This document shows, piece by piece, positions 17,087 to 24,966 of a stretch of DNA of 43,384 bases. Each line of letters begins with the position of its first letter. Position 1 is the first letter of the stretch. The notes under the pieces were generated by a model, which ran no database searches, had not been told where the DNA came from, and saw only the letters and a list, made by a program, of their open reading frames with translations. The stretch comes from Planctomycetota bacterium (GTDB taxonomy: Bacteria > Planctomycetota > UBA1135 > GCA-002686595): positions 1 through 43,384 of the forward strand of contig JACRIN010000082.1 in NCBI GenBank assembly GCA_016220085.1. The letters are read 5' to 3'. Both the position numbers and the translations under genes were made by a program.

Positions 17087-18328
17087 ATGAACGAACTCGC
17101 TCGCGCCACCCCTTCGCATCCGAACGCCCGGCGCCCGGCGCCCGGCCATCTGCTGGTCGACCGCGAGATCGAGTGCCTGATCGGCACCGCCGTGCGGCCG
17201 GTCGAAGGCGCGGGAGCGATCGCTCGCGCGCAGTTGCAGGCGTCGAGCCTCGACCTGCGTCTGGGCCCGGTTGCGTATCGCATCCGCGCGGGCTTCCTGC
17301 CCGGCCGCACTCCGATCGGCGAGCGCCTCGCCGAGCTCGAGACCAGCCGCCTCTCGCTGGAGCACGGCGGCGCGGTGCTCGAGAAAGGTCTGGTCTACCT
17401 CGTGCCGCTCGAGGAAGAGCTCGCGCTCCCCGCCGACCTCGCCGCGACGTTCAATCCGCGCAGCTCGACCGGACGCTGCGACGTCTTTACGCGCATCCTC
17501 GTCGAGGACCATCCGCGCGTCCACGCCGCGCCCGCGGGCTACCACGGCAAGCTCTGGCTCGAGGTCGCGCCGCTGTCGTTCCCGGTGCGGCTCTTGCGCG
17601 GCGATCGGCTCGCGCAGGCGCGCTTCTTCCGCGGCGAGCCCGCGCTCGACTCCGACGAGCTCCGCGCGATCTACGCGCGCACTCCGCTCTGCTACGTCGG
17701 CGACCGGCCGGTCCCGATCGAGGAAGTGCGCTTCGACGGCGAGGGCGGCCTCGAGCTCCACCTCGGGCTCCGCGATCGCGATCCGAGCGGCTGGCGCGCG
17801 CAGTCGCACACCGGCGTGCTCGACTTCGGCCGCGAGGGCGCGCACTCGATCGAGGACTTTTGGGAAGCGGTGCACTCCCCCGCCGGCCATTCGATCCTCG
17901 CGCCGGGCAGCTTCTATCTCTTCGCGAGCCGCGAGCGCGTCGTCGTGCCGCCGGAGCTCGCCGCCGAGATGCTGCCGGTCGACGTCGACATCGGCGAGCT
18001 GCGCAACAACTACGCGGGCTTCTTCGACAATGGTTTCGGCTGGCACGACGAGCCCGAGCGCCGCGGCACACCCGCGGTGCTCGAAGTGCGCGCGCACGAC
18101 GTGCCGTTCCTCGTCGAGGACGGCCAGGTGTTCTTCCGGCTGCGCTACTTCCGCACCTCCGGCGCCCCCGAGCGCTTGTACGGCGCGGGCCGCGGCGGCA
18201 CGAGCTACCGCGATCAGGATCTGACGCCCGCGCGTTGCTTCCGGCCAGGCGCGCCCGCGCGCGAAGGCCCAGGCGCGCGCGCGCGCGAAGGCCCAGGCGC
18301 GGGCGCGCGCGAAGGCGGCAACCGATGA
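17087..18328 (+). CDS. dcd: 2'-deoxycytidine 5'-triphosphate deaminase (two-domain type)
   Basis: 413 residues. Deaminates dCTP to dUTP for thymidylate synthesis. It is the long, two-domain form (tandem dUTPase-like beta-barrels, PF06559 type), not the 190-residue single-domain Dcd. The first domain carries [16 protein letters not shown] and [16 protein letters not shown], with the expected catalytic Glu in LWLEV; the second spans about residues 215-385. After residue 385 the protein ends in three repeats of PGAxAREG encoded by a 24-bp tandem repeat, an unusual tail. The ATG at 17087 follows AGGGAG directly; an in-frame ATG at 17066 (MGHPDRE) is possible. The stop overlaps the next start (ATGA). 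Confidence 0.88.
   Translation: MNELARATPSHPNARRPAPGHLLVDREIECLIGTAVRPVEGAGAIARAQLQASSLDLRLGPVAYRIRAGFLPGRTPIGERLAELETSRLSLEHGGAVLEKGLVYLVPLEEELALPADLAATFNPRSSTGRCDVFTRILVEDHPRVHAAPAGYHGKLWLEVAPLSFPVRLLRGDRLAQARFFRGEPALDSDELRAIYARTPLCYVGDRPVPIEEVRFDGEGGLELHLGLRDRDPSGWRAQSHTGVLDFGREGAHSIEDFWEAVHSPAGHSILAPGSFYLFASRERVVVPPELAAEMLPVDVDIGELRNNYAGFFDNGFGWHDEPERRGTPAVLEVRAHDVPFLVEDGQVFFRLRYFRTSGAPERLYGAGRGGTSYRDQDLTPARCFRPGAPAREGPGARAREGPGAGAREGGNR
18245..18316. repeat. Three 24-bp tandem repeats at the 3' end of dcd
   Basis: Units 18245-18268, 18269-18292 and 18293-18316 differ by only a few bases and encode [16 protein letters not shown] and PGAGAREG. They add a basic, probably disordered tail to the deaminase and reach almost to its stop codon. 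Confidence 0.9.
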
Positions 18329-19584
18329 CGCCCGAGCGGAACGCGAGCAGGCGCTGGCCGCTCGTGCTCGCCGGCGGCGCGTTGCTCGGCGCGGCGGCGA
18401 TGTTCTTCGCGCGCGAAGTGCTCGACGGGCGCGGCCACGAAGTCGTCGCGAGAGAGACCGGCGCGGCGCCGCGCGAAGCAGGCGAGGTGCGCGGCTCCGA
18501 CGTGCTCGCCGAACCCGGCCCCGCGCGGACACACCTCGACGTCGCGAGCGAGCGCGTCGCGGTGCTCGACGGCGGCGATCCCGCGCGCGCCGCGGCCGAC
18601 GCGTCGGATCTGCTGCTCGCGTGGGTCGCGCGCGGCCGCGCCGAGGGCTGGCTGCACGATCAACAGCTCGCCGAGATCATCTTCTGGCAGCTCGTCGGCC
18701 AAGGCCGCTACGAAGACGCGTGGGAGCTCGCGCTGCGCCACGCCCCTGAGCAACAGCACCTCTACTTGAACCTCGCGAGCCACGCGCACCGCTCGGGCGC
18801 GTTCGCGCTGCGCGACCGCGCGCTCGAGCACGCGCTCGCGCTCGGCTGGGTCGATCCGTCGTTCCTCGCGGAGATCGACGCGAACCTGGCGCTCGCGCGC
18901 TACGACCAGATGATCGCCGGCGCGGAACCGACCGACCGGCTCGCGCTCCAAGTCGGGTACGCGCAGCTCTTGATCGAGCTCGGGCGCACCGACGAGGCGC
19001 TCGCGATCGCGTGTTCGCGGCTCGCGAACCACCCGAACGACGAAGCGGCGATCGACGTGCTCTGCCGGCTCGACCTGACCGCCGGCGAAGCGCACCTGCG
19101 CCGCCTGATCGCGGCGCGCGATCCGCAGAACGACTGGACGCGCAAGTTGATCGGCTTGCTCGGCGAGAACGGCCGCCCCGCGGAAGCGGCGCAATGGCTG
19201 GAGACGCTCCAGTCTTCCGGTCAGCCGGTGCATGCGTCGGACTGGGGCGAACTCGGCGACGCGTTCATCGCTTCGGGCGACACCGCGGGCGCGGTGGATG
19301 CGTGGCTCGTTGCGCTCGGCTCCGAGAGCGGAGATCCGGACGAGTGGACGAACCCGCTCTCGCAATACGCGCCGGACAAGTTGCTCGCCGCGCTCGAAGC
19401 GCGCGTGTCGACCGGCGAGCACGACGAGTTCTGGGGTGCGCTCGCCGACGCGCGTTGGAAGAGCGGCAAGACCTCGGCCGCGATCGACGCGTGGAAGCAG
19501 GCGGCCGCGCTCGACCCGAGCGACAACGAGTGGCTGACCAAGCTCGCGCTCGCCGAAGCGGGCAAGGATCCGTTCGGCGATTGA
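18325..19584 (+). CDS. Membrane-anchored TPR-repeat protein
   Basis: 419 residues. An N-terminal signal anchor (basic [11 protein letters not shown], then a hydrophobic [16 protein letters not shown] segment) puts the rest in the periplasm. From about residue 85 it is all alpha-helical, with degenerate tetratricopeptide repeats: [60 protein letters not shown] and a final [20 protein letters not shown] followed by [18 protein letters not shown]. These are scaffolding repeats; no catalytic domain is seen. Start ATG 18325 overlaps the dcd stop by 4 bp, so the two are translationally coupled, although no functional link is evident. Confidence 0.85.
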   Translation: MTPERNASRRWPLVLAGGALLGAAAMFFAREVLDGRGHEVVARETGAAPREAGEVRGSDVLAEPGPARTHLDVASERVAVLDGGDPARAAADASDLLLAWVARGRAEGWLHDQQLAEIIFWQLVGQGRYEDAWELALRHAPEQQHLYLNLASHAHRSGAFALRDRALEHALALGWVDPSFLAEIDANLALARYDQMIAGAEPTDRLALQVGYAQLLIELGRTDEALAIACSRLANHPNDEAAIDVLCRLDLTAGEAHLRRLIAARDPQNDWTRKLIGLLGENGRPAEAAQWLETLQSSGQPVHASDWGELGDAFIASGDTAGAVDAWLVALGSESGDPDEWTNPLSQYAPDKLLAALEARVSTGEHDEFWGALADARWKSGKTSAAIDAWKQAAALDPSDNEWLTKLALAEAGKDPFGD

Positions 19585-19606
19585 CGCCGACGACCGAGGC
19601 CGGCGA

Positions 19607-19734
19607 CGGGCGTCAGCGCGCGGGCGTCAGCGCGCGGGATCAGCGGGCGAAAGCGGCGGACGGCCTAGGCACTGGCGCACTCGCGCACTCGCGCGCTGGA
19701 GCACTGACGCGCTCGCGCGCTCGAACCGAAAGCC
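19607..19734. repeat. Short GC-rich direct repeats after the TPR gene
   Basis: Two exact copies of a 14-bp unit (CGGGCGTCAGCGCG, 19607-19620 and 19621-19634) plus a partial third, followed by a run of GCGCACTC/GCGCGCTC elements (about 19673-19734). It occupies the gap between the convergent TPR gene and rpmH. A small TCACC-CGCA-GGTGA inverted repeat follows at 19740-19753. No T-run terminator is visible. Confidence 0.6.
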
Positions 19735-19790
19735 TCCGGTCTCACCCGCAGGTGAACGAACCGAGATGCGCGAGCGCTTCGACGCGTCGC

Positions 19791-19916
19791 TCAGAAGCTG
19801 CCGTGGCGAGCGCGCTGGCGACGGTTGACCTTGCGGCCACCCTTCGTCCTTTGGCGCGTGCGGTAGCCGGTCTTCTTCGCGTGCTTGAGCTTGCTCTGGC
19901 GGACGTTGGTCTTCAT
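19791..19916 (-). CDS. rpmH: Ribosomal protein bL34
   Basis: Only 41 residues, very basic. It matches bL34 of the large ribosomal subunit: MKTNVRQSKLKHAKKTGYRT corresponds to the usual MKRTxQPSxxKRxRxHGFRA start, then TKGGRKVNRRQRARHG corresponds to TxxGRKVLxxRRxKGR. The end (RARHGSF) is shorter and different from the usual KGRxRL. The start codon at 19916 is fixed by the family N-terminus. A run of C, not a Shine-Dalgarno, precedes it. rpmH usually sits beside rnpA near dnaA; neither is here. A promoter-like pair lies about 35-60 bp upstream. Confidence 0.85.
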   Translation of the reverse strand: MKTNVRQSKLKHAKKTGYRTRQRTKGGRKVNRRQRARHGSF

Positions 19917-19950
19917 TGGGGGGGGCGCTCGACGTTTCGAGGGAGCGGGA

Positions 19951-19979
19951 AGTGTAGGGACGGCGCGCCGAGATGCCAG
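19951..19979 (-). promoter_or_regulatory. Candidate sigma-70-type promoter of rpmH
   Basis: On the minus strand CTGGCA (19974-19979, 4 of 6 matches to TTGACA) and TACACT (19951-19956, 4 of 6 to TATAAT) are 17 bp apart. Transcription would begin near 19944, giving a leader of about 28 nt. The same TACACT hexamer appears in the candidate promoter at 9991. Judged by eye only. Confidence 0.4.
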
Positions 19980-20030
19980 GGGGAGGTCGCGAGTGCGTGC
20001 GGAGATCGCGCACATTCGCCGCCGGAACGA

Positions 20031-20048
20031 ACTTCCAGGGCAGGAAGT
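20031..20048. promoter_or_regulatory. 18-bp inverted repeat upstream of the electron-transfer operon
   Basis: ACTTCC (20031-20036) and GGAAGT (20043-20048) form a perfect dyad with a 6-bp spacer, in the divergent gap 312 bp before the oxidoreductase start. It has the geometry of a dimeric regulator site, but six-base arms can arise by chance in a gap of this size. Confidence 0.25.
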
Positions 20049-20359
20049 GCAAGCGCGGCGAGCAAAGACGAACGCCCGGGATCCGTGATCTGGATCGAGG
20101 TGGCGATCCCGGCCGGTCGCGGAGCATTTCGCGCGGCTTCCCACCCGGCAGGCGGTTTGCGTACCGCGCCCGCGCGCAGCTGGTTTCGAGCTCGGACCAC
20201 GCGCGCTCCAGCGAACCGCCGCCACGTGCCGATCCTCCATCCGCATCTTCGTACCGCCGCTGCATCGTCGGCGCCGATCCGCGGCCGCGCGAGCGCTCGC
20301 CCTGTCTGCCGAGGTGACGCTGCGCGGACTCGCCGATCGATCGGAGTCGGGATCTCGCC

Positions 20360-22600
20360 GTGACTTGGGTCGCTCTGTTGATCGTCGCCGCAGCGCTCGC
20401 CGCCGCGGTCTGGGCGCGTAGACACGAGCTCGGCGCGCTCGAGGTCACGCTCAGCGAACGCCAGCGCGCGATTTCGACCGGCAGCAACAAGGCGAGGCTG
20501 CAGCACCCGGTGATCGACCTCTCCCGTTGCATCGGCTGCGGGCTCTGCGTCACGGCCTGTCCCGAAGACGACGTGATCGCGATGGCCCACGGCCAGGCGA
20601 TCGTCGTCCACGGCGCTCGCTGCGTCGGCCACGGACGGTGCGCGGAGGAATGCCCGGTCGGCGGCATCGCCGTGACGCTCGCCGACCTGACCGAACGGCG
20701 CGACATCCCCGCGCTCAACGAACATTTCGAGTCCGTCACCGCACCGGGGATCTTCCTCGCGGGCGAGGTCACCGGCTTCGCGCTCGTGCGCACCGCGGTC
20801 GCGCAGGGCGTCGCGGTCGCGACCGAGGTCGCGCGGCGCGTCCGCGAGCGGGTCCAAGGCGGCGTGCACGGCGAGGCGTACGACTTGGTGGTCGTCGGCG
20901 CCGGTCCCGCGGGGCTCGCGTGCGCGTTGAAGGCGAAGGAGCAAGGGCTCTCCTTCGTCGTCATCGAACAGGAAGGCCGCGAGTCCGATCCGTGCGGCGG
21001 CATCGGCGGCACCGTCGCGAAGTACCCGCGACGCAAACTGGTGATGACGCAGCCGGTCGAGCTCCCGCTGTACGGCCGTCTGACGCGCGACTCGTATTCG
21101 AAGGAAGAGCTGATGGAGCTCTGGCAGAAGATCGTCGTCGAGCACTCGCTCCCGATCATCACCGGCCAGCCGTTCGTCGGGCTCGATCGCGACGAACTCG
21201 GCGTCTTCCAAGTGCAGGGCGCGACGCGCACCGTGCGCGGGCTCCACGTGTGCTTCGCGCTCGGTCGGCGCGGCACGCCGAACAAGCTCGGCGTGGAAGG
21301 AGAGGAGCTTTCGAAGGTCGCGTACGGGCTGGTCGACGCGCAGAGCTTCCAGAAACGCCGCATCCTGGTCGTCGGAGGCGGAGACAGCGCGGTCGAGGCC
21401 GCGCTCGGTCTGTCCGAGCAGCCGGGCAACGCGGTGACGATCTCGTACCGCAAGGAGAACTTCTTCCGCCTGAAGTCGCGCAACGAGGCGCGGCTGCGCG
21501 CCGCGGTAGAGGGCGGCAAGCTGCACGTCGTGCTCGCGAGCGAGGTGCGGCGCATCGAAGAGCAAGCGGTCGAGCTCTCCGTCGGCGCGAACGGCTCGGC
21601 TCGAAACGAGCGCATCCCGAACGACGAAGTCTTCGTGCTCGCGGGCGGCAAGCCGCCGTTCGAGCTGCTCGAGAAGTCAGGCGTGTCGTTCGATCCGAAG
21701 CTGCGGCCCACGGAGACCGCACAGCTCGAGCAGGGAGCCGGAGTCGCGCGCGCGTTGCTCGCCGCCCTGTTGGTCACGCTCGTGCTCGGCGCTTGGGTGC
21801 TCTGGCGCGGCGACTACTACGGCCTCGCGCCGAGCGCGCGCGTCACCCACCCCGACCACGCCGCGCTGCGCTCGTCGGGGGTGCTCGGCATCACGCTCGG
21901 CGCGCTCGCCGCGACCGCGATGCTCGTCAACCTGAGCTACCTCGCGCGACGCAACGGCGCGATCTTCGAGAAGCTCGGCTCGCTGCGCGCGTGGATGACG
22001 CTGCACATCGCGACCGGCATCCTCGCGTTCGTGCTCGCGCTCGCGCACTCGGCGTTCGACGCGCGGCACACGGTCGGCGGGCACGCGCTGATCGGACTCG
22101 GAGTGTTGGTCGCGACCGGCGCCGTCGGTCGGTACTTCTACTCGTTCGTGCCGCGCGCTGCGAACGGCCGCGAGCTCGCGCTCGACGAGGTCAAGACCCG
22201 CCTCGCCGAGTTCTCCGCGTCGTGGGACCGCAACGGCGGAGAGTTCGGCGAACGCGTGCGCGCGGAGATCGCGCGCTTGGTCGCGGAGAGCCGGCCGGTC
22301 GGCAGCTTCTTCGCGCGCGCGGCGTCGTTCGCGCGCAGCCGTCGCAATCTGACGACGACGCTCGACCAACTGGTCGCCGAAGGGCGCGAGCTCGGCGTCG
22401 GCGAGCGCGAGCTCGCGGAGATGTCGCGCCTCGCGCGCCGGGCCCACCAGAACGCGCTCGCGGCGGCGCACTTCGAGGAACTGCGCGGACTCGCCGCGAC
22501 GTGGCGCTGGTTCCACCGTTGGGTCGCGCTGCTGCTCGTGCTGCTGGTCGTGATCCACATCATCGCCGCCTGGCGCTACGCCGGCCTCGGAGTCTCGTGA
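20360..22600 (+). CDS. Membrane NAD(P)/FAD/Fe-S oxidoreductase with b-haem-like helices
   Basis: 746 residues, GTG start. Likely the inner-membrane electron entry of the conduit that follows. In order: an N-terminal membrane helix (1-20); a ferredoxin domain with C57-x2-C60-x2-C63-x3-C67-P and a second motif C88-x2-H91-x2-C94-x3-C98-P, where a His replaces the second Cys; a segment APGIFLAGEVTGFALVRTA (128-146) resembling the C-terminal FAD-contacting end of thioredoxin-reductase-like enzymes; then the FAD motif GAGPAG (180-185) and the NAD(P) motif GGGDSAVE (339-346). A membrane part follows from about 462, with paired His in helices (H549/H563 and H719/H733) that could bind b haem. The usual C-terminal GD segment is absent at the end of the flavin domain, so the fold looks permuted. 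Donor (NAD(P)H or quinol) and direction are inferred, not shown. Confidence 0.8.
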   Translation: MTWVALLIVAAALAAAVWARRHELGALEVTLSERQRAISTGSNKARLQHPVIDLSRCIGCGLCVTACPEDDVIAMAHGQAIVVHGARCVGHGRCAEECPVGGIAVTLADLTERRDIPALNEHFESVTAPGIFLAGEVTGFALVRTAVAQGVAVATEVARRVRERVQGGVHGEAYDLVVVGAGPAGLACALKAKEQGLSFVVIEQEGRESDPCGGIGGTVAKYPRRKLVMTQPVELPLYGRLTRDSYSKEELMELWQKIVVEHSLPIITGQPFVGLDRDELGVFQVQGATRTVRGLHVCFALGRRGTPNKLGVEGEELSKVAYGLVDAQSFQKRRILVVGGGDSAVEAALGLSEQPGNAVTISYRKENFFRLKSRNEARLRAAVEGGKLHVVLASEVRRIEEQAVELSVGANGSARNERIPNDEVFVLAGGKPPFELLEKSGVSFDPKLRPTETAQLEQGAGVARALLAALLVTLVLGAWVLWRGDYYGLAPSARVTHPDHAALRSSGVLGITLGALAATAMLVNLSYLARRNGAIFEKLGSLRAWMTLHIATGILAFVLALAHSAFDARHTVGGHALIGLGVLVATGAVGRYFYSFVPRAANGRELALDEVKTRLAEFSASWDRNGGEFGERVRAEIARLVAESRPVGSFFARAASFARSRRNLTTTLDQLVAEGRELGVGERELAEMSRLARRAHQNALAAAHFEELRGLAATWRWFHRWVALLLVLLVVIHIIAAWRYAGLGVS

Positions 22601-24966
22601 TGCGTTCCTCGCTCCCGAAGATCCTGCTCGCGGCCGCATCGCTGATGCTCGTGCTGGCACTGGTGTGGTTCGACCGCGACAAGACGTCGCCCGGGCCCCT
22701 CTCGAGCTCGCACGCGGGGATCGCGAAGCTCGACGATGAGGACGGCTGCGACCAATGCCACGACTCGAGCGACCTCGTCGACGACTGCACCGCTTGCCAC
22801 GAGGACGTCGGAGCCCAGCTCGAGAGCGAGCGCGGCTTCCATGGCAAGCTCGCCGCCGCGGACCGCGACGCATGCGCGAAGTGCCACCAGGAACACCACG
22901 GAGACGCGCTGCCGCCGTCCGGCGACCACGCGTTCGAGCTCGCGGGCTTCGCGAACGTCGCGGCGTTCGACCATTCAGGGCTCGACTACCGCTTGCTCGG
23001 CAAGCACACGACGATCGCGTGCAAGGACTGCCACCGCTCCGCGGAGGTGCCGGTGTTGAAGGAAGGCGAGAAGCGCTTCCTCGGGCTCCAGCAAGCGTGC
23101 GCGAGCTGTCACGACGACGTGCACAAGGGCAAATTCGGTGTCGATTGCGCGAGCTGCCACGGCCAAGAGCATCCGTTCAAGGACGCGGCGAACTTCGTCC
23201 ACCTCGAATCGTTCCCGTTGGTCGGCGGCCACGCGAAGAAGTGCGAGGAGTGCCACGATCCCAAGGGCCCGTCGGCGATGGAGCTCGTGAAGGGCCAACC
23301 GTCGCGCACCTGCAACGACTGCCACGAGAACCGCCACCGGCCCGAGTTCCTCTCGGGCGTCGCGTCGCTCGCGCGAGTCACGAAGGACGCCACGTGCGCG
23401 CTCTGCCACGACTCCGAACGCGGCGCGTTCCGAGCCGACTCGGAGACGATGCCGGGCGAGCTGCACGCCGCGTCCGGCTTCGGCTTGGAGAAGCCGCACG
23501 AGCGCGCGAAGTGCGCCGAGTGCCACGCGCCCGAGCTCGCGACGTTCGTCGAACGCTATCCGGGCCGCAAAGCGGACGCGTGCGCCGACTGCCACGGCGA
23601 TCCGCACCGGGGCGAGTTCGACTTCGGAACCTTCCGCGGCGCCGCGTGCATCGACTGCCACGCGCGCGACAGCTTCGACACGCACTCCTTCGACGTCGAG
23701 GATCACGGACGCACCGCGTTCGCGCTGACCGGCGCGCACACCAAGACGAAGTGCGACGACTGCCACGCCCCGCTCGCCGCGGACGTCGAAGGCTCGCGCG
23801 ACTTCCGCACCGACAAGCAGACCTGCGAGGCCTGCCACGTCGACGTCCACAAGGGCGAGTTCGCGCGCCTCGCTGCATTGCGCGGCGAGCCCGCGCCCGT
23901 GTGCGCCGACTGCCACGGCACCGAGGAGTTCGCACGCGTCGAGCTCGCGAAGTTCGACCACGCGAAACGCACCCGCTTCGAGCTCGAAGGCGCCCACCAG
24001 CGCGCCGAGTGCGAGGCCTGCCACCCGAAGACCACGCACGCCGAGTTCCCGCAGCGCACCTTCGGCTTCGCGGCGGATCGATTCCCCGGCCCGAGCGACC
24101 GTTGCGACACTTGCCACGCGGACGTGCACGGCGGTGCCTTCGACCGCGCAGGGGTTCCGTCGCTCGTCGACGGTACGAGCACGTGCGGTCGCTGCCACGA
24201 CGTCGAGCGTTTCCGCGGCGAGCTCGCGCGCGCCTTCGATCACTCGCTGTTCACCGGGTTCGAGCTCCGCGGCGGCCACCAGCGCGCGACGTGCGAGGCC
24301 TGTCACGGCGAGGATCCGTCGAAGAAGCGCGCGCTCGGCAAGGTCGTCGACAAGTTCCGCGGCTCGTCCGAGCGCTGCGAGACGTGCCACGCGGACCCGC
24401 ACGAAGGCCACTTCGACCACGCCGATTCGCCGAAGAGCGTCGACGGTCGCGTCGGCTGCGCGCGCTGTCACGATGTCGACTCCTTCCGTGCGCTGACCAG
24501 CGCCGACTTCGACCACGCGCGCTGGACCGGCTTCGCGCTCGACCAAGCGCACGCGCGCGCCGCGTGCGAGGCGTGCCACGTGCCGACGCACGAGAAACGC
24601 AAAGGGATGCGACTCGGCCGCTCCGCGGGCAGCGCCTGCGCCGATTGCCACGAAGATCCGCACGCCGGCCAGTTCACGGTCGCAGCGGGCAACGACTGCG
24701 CGCGTTGTCACCTGGACAGCGGCTCGTTCGCGACGCTCGACTTCGATCACGACCGCGATTCGCGCTTCAAGCTCGACGCGCAACACGTGAAGCTCGAATG
24801 CGCTGCCTGCCACCGCCCGGTCGACAACGGCCGCCGCGCGAGCGTGGTGCGCTACAAGCCGCTCGGCGTCGAGTGCATCGACTGCCACCGTCCGACCGAC
24901 AGGAAGAGCCGGCCGGACGATTCCGATTCGCATACGACCGGCAGGGTCGAGGGGGACGATCGATGA
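22600..24966 (+). CDS. Membrane-anchored 26-haem c-type cytochrome
   Basis: 788 residues. An N-terminal signal anchor (MRSSLPK then a hydrophobic stretch to about residue 24) directs the rest to the periplasm. I count 26 CxxCH haem-binding motifs between residues about 50 and 763. Most fall into a repeating trihaem module of about 75-100 residues: CxxCHxDxHxGxF, then CxxCH...F...FDHxxxTxFxLxGAH, then CxxCH. The extra conserved His (DxH, FDH, GAH) can give bis-His ligation, so a continuous haem wire is plausible. It could carry electrons across the periplasm from the preceding oxidoreductase. Start overlaps that gene's stop (TGATG), and its own stop overlaps the barrel start (ATGA). I do not recognise a named family beyond the multihaem cytochrome c3/c7-like group. 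Confidence 0.92.
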   Translation: MRSSLPKILLAAASLMLVLALVWFDRDKTSPGPLSSSHAGIAKLDDEDGCDQCHDSSDLVDDCTACHEDVGAQLESERGFHGKLAAADRDACAKCHQEHHGDALPPSGDHAFELAGFANVAAFDHSGLDYRLLGKHTTIACKDCHRSAEVPVLKEGEKRFLGLQQACASCHDDVHKGKFGVDCASCHGQEHPFKDAANFVHLESFPLVGGHAKKCEECHDPKGPSAMELVKGQPSRTCNDCHENRHRPEFLSGVASLARVTKDATCALCHDSERGAFRADSETMPGELHAASGFGLEKPHERAKCAECHAPELATFVERYPGRKADACADCHGDPHRGEFDFGTFRGAACIDCHARDSFDTHSFDVEDHGRTAFALTGAHTKTKCDDCHAPLAADVEGSRDFRTDKQTCEACHVDVHKGEFARLAALRGEPAPVCADCHGTEEFARVELAKFDHAKRTRFELEGAHQRAECEACHPKTTHAEFPQRTFGFAADRFPGPSDRCDTCHADVHGGAFDRAGVPSLVDGTSTCGRCHDVERFRGELARAFDHSLFTGFELRGGHQRATCEACHGEDPSKKRALGKVVDKFRGSSERCETCHADPHEGHFDHADSPKSVDGRVGCARCHDVDSFRALTSADFDHARWTGFALDQAHARAACEACHVPTHEKRKGMRLGRSAGSACADCHEDPHAGQFTVAAGNDCARCHLDSGSFATLDFDHDRDSRFKLDAQHVKLECAACHRPVDNGRRASVVRYKPLGVECIDCHRPTDRKSRPDDSDSHTTGRVEGDDR

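Larger units (their letters stand above)
19917..20359. other. 443-bp divergent gap between rpmH and the electron-transfer operon
   Basis: No convincing gene. Short open frames exist on both strands but lack family resemblance and have the Arg-rich composition of shadow frames. It should contain the promoters of rpmH and of the operon starting at 20360. The only structure I see, apart from the rpmH promoter candidate, is an 18-bp inverted repeat ACTTCC-N6-GGAAGT at 20031-20048 that could bind a regulator. Confidence 0.6.

Noticed and set aside
19973..20317. A 114-codon open frame in the rpmH/oxidoreductase gap
   Set aside because: Arg/Pro/Ser-rich shadow composition, no ribosome-binding site, no recognisable motif; the frame is also antisense to the probable rpmH promoter and leader.
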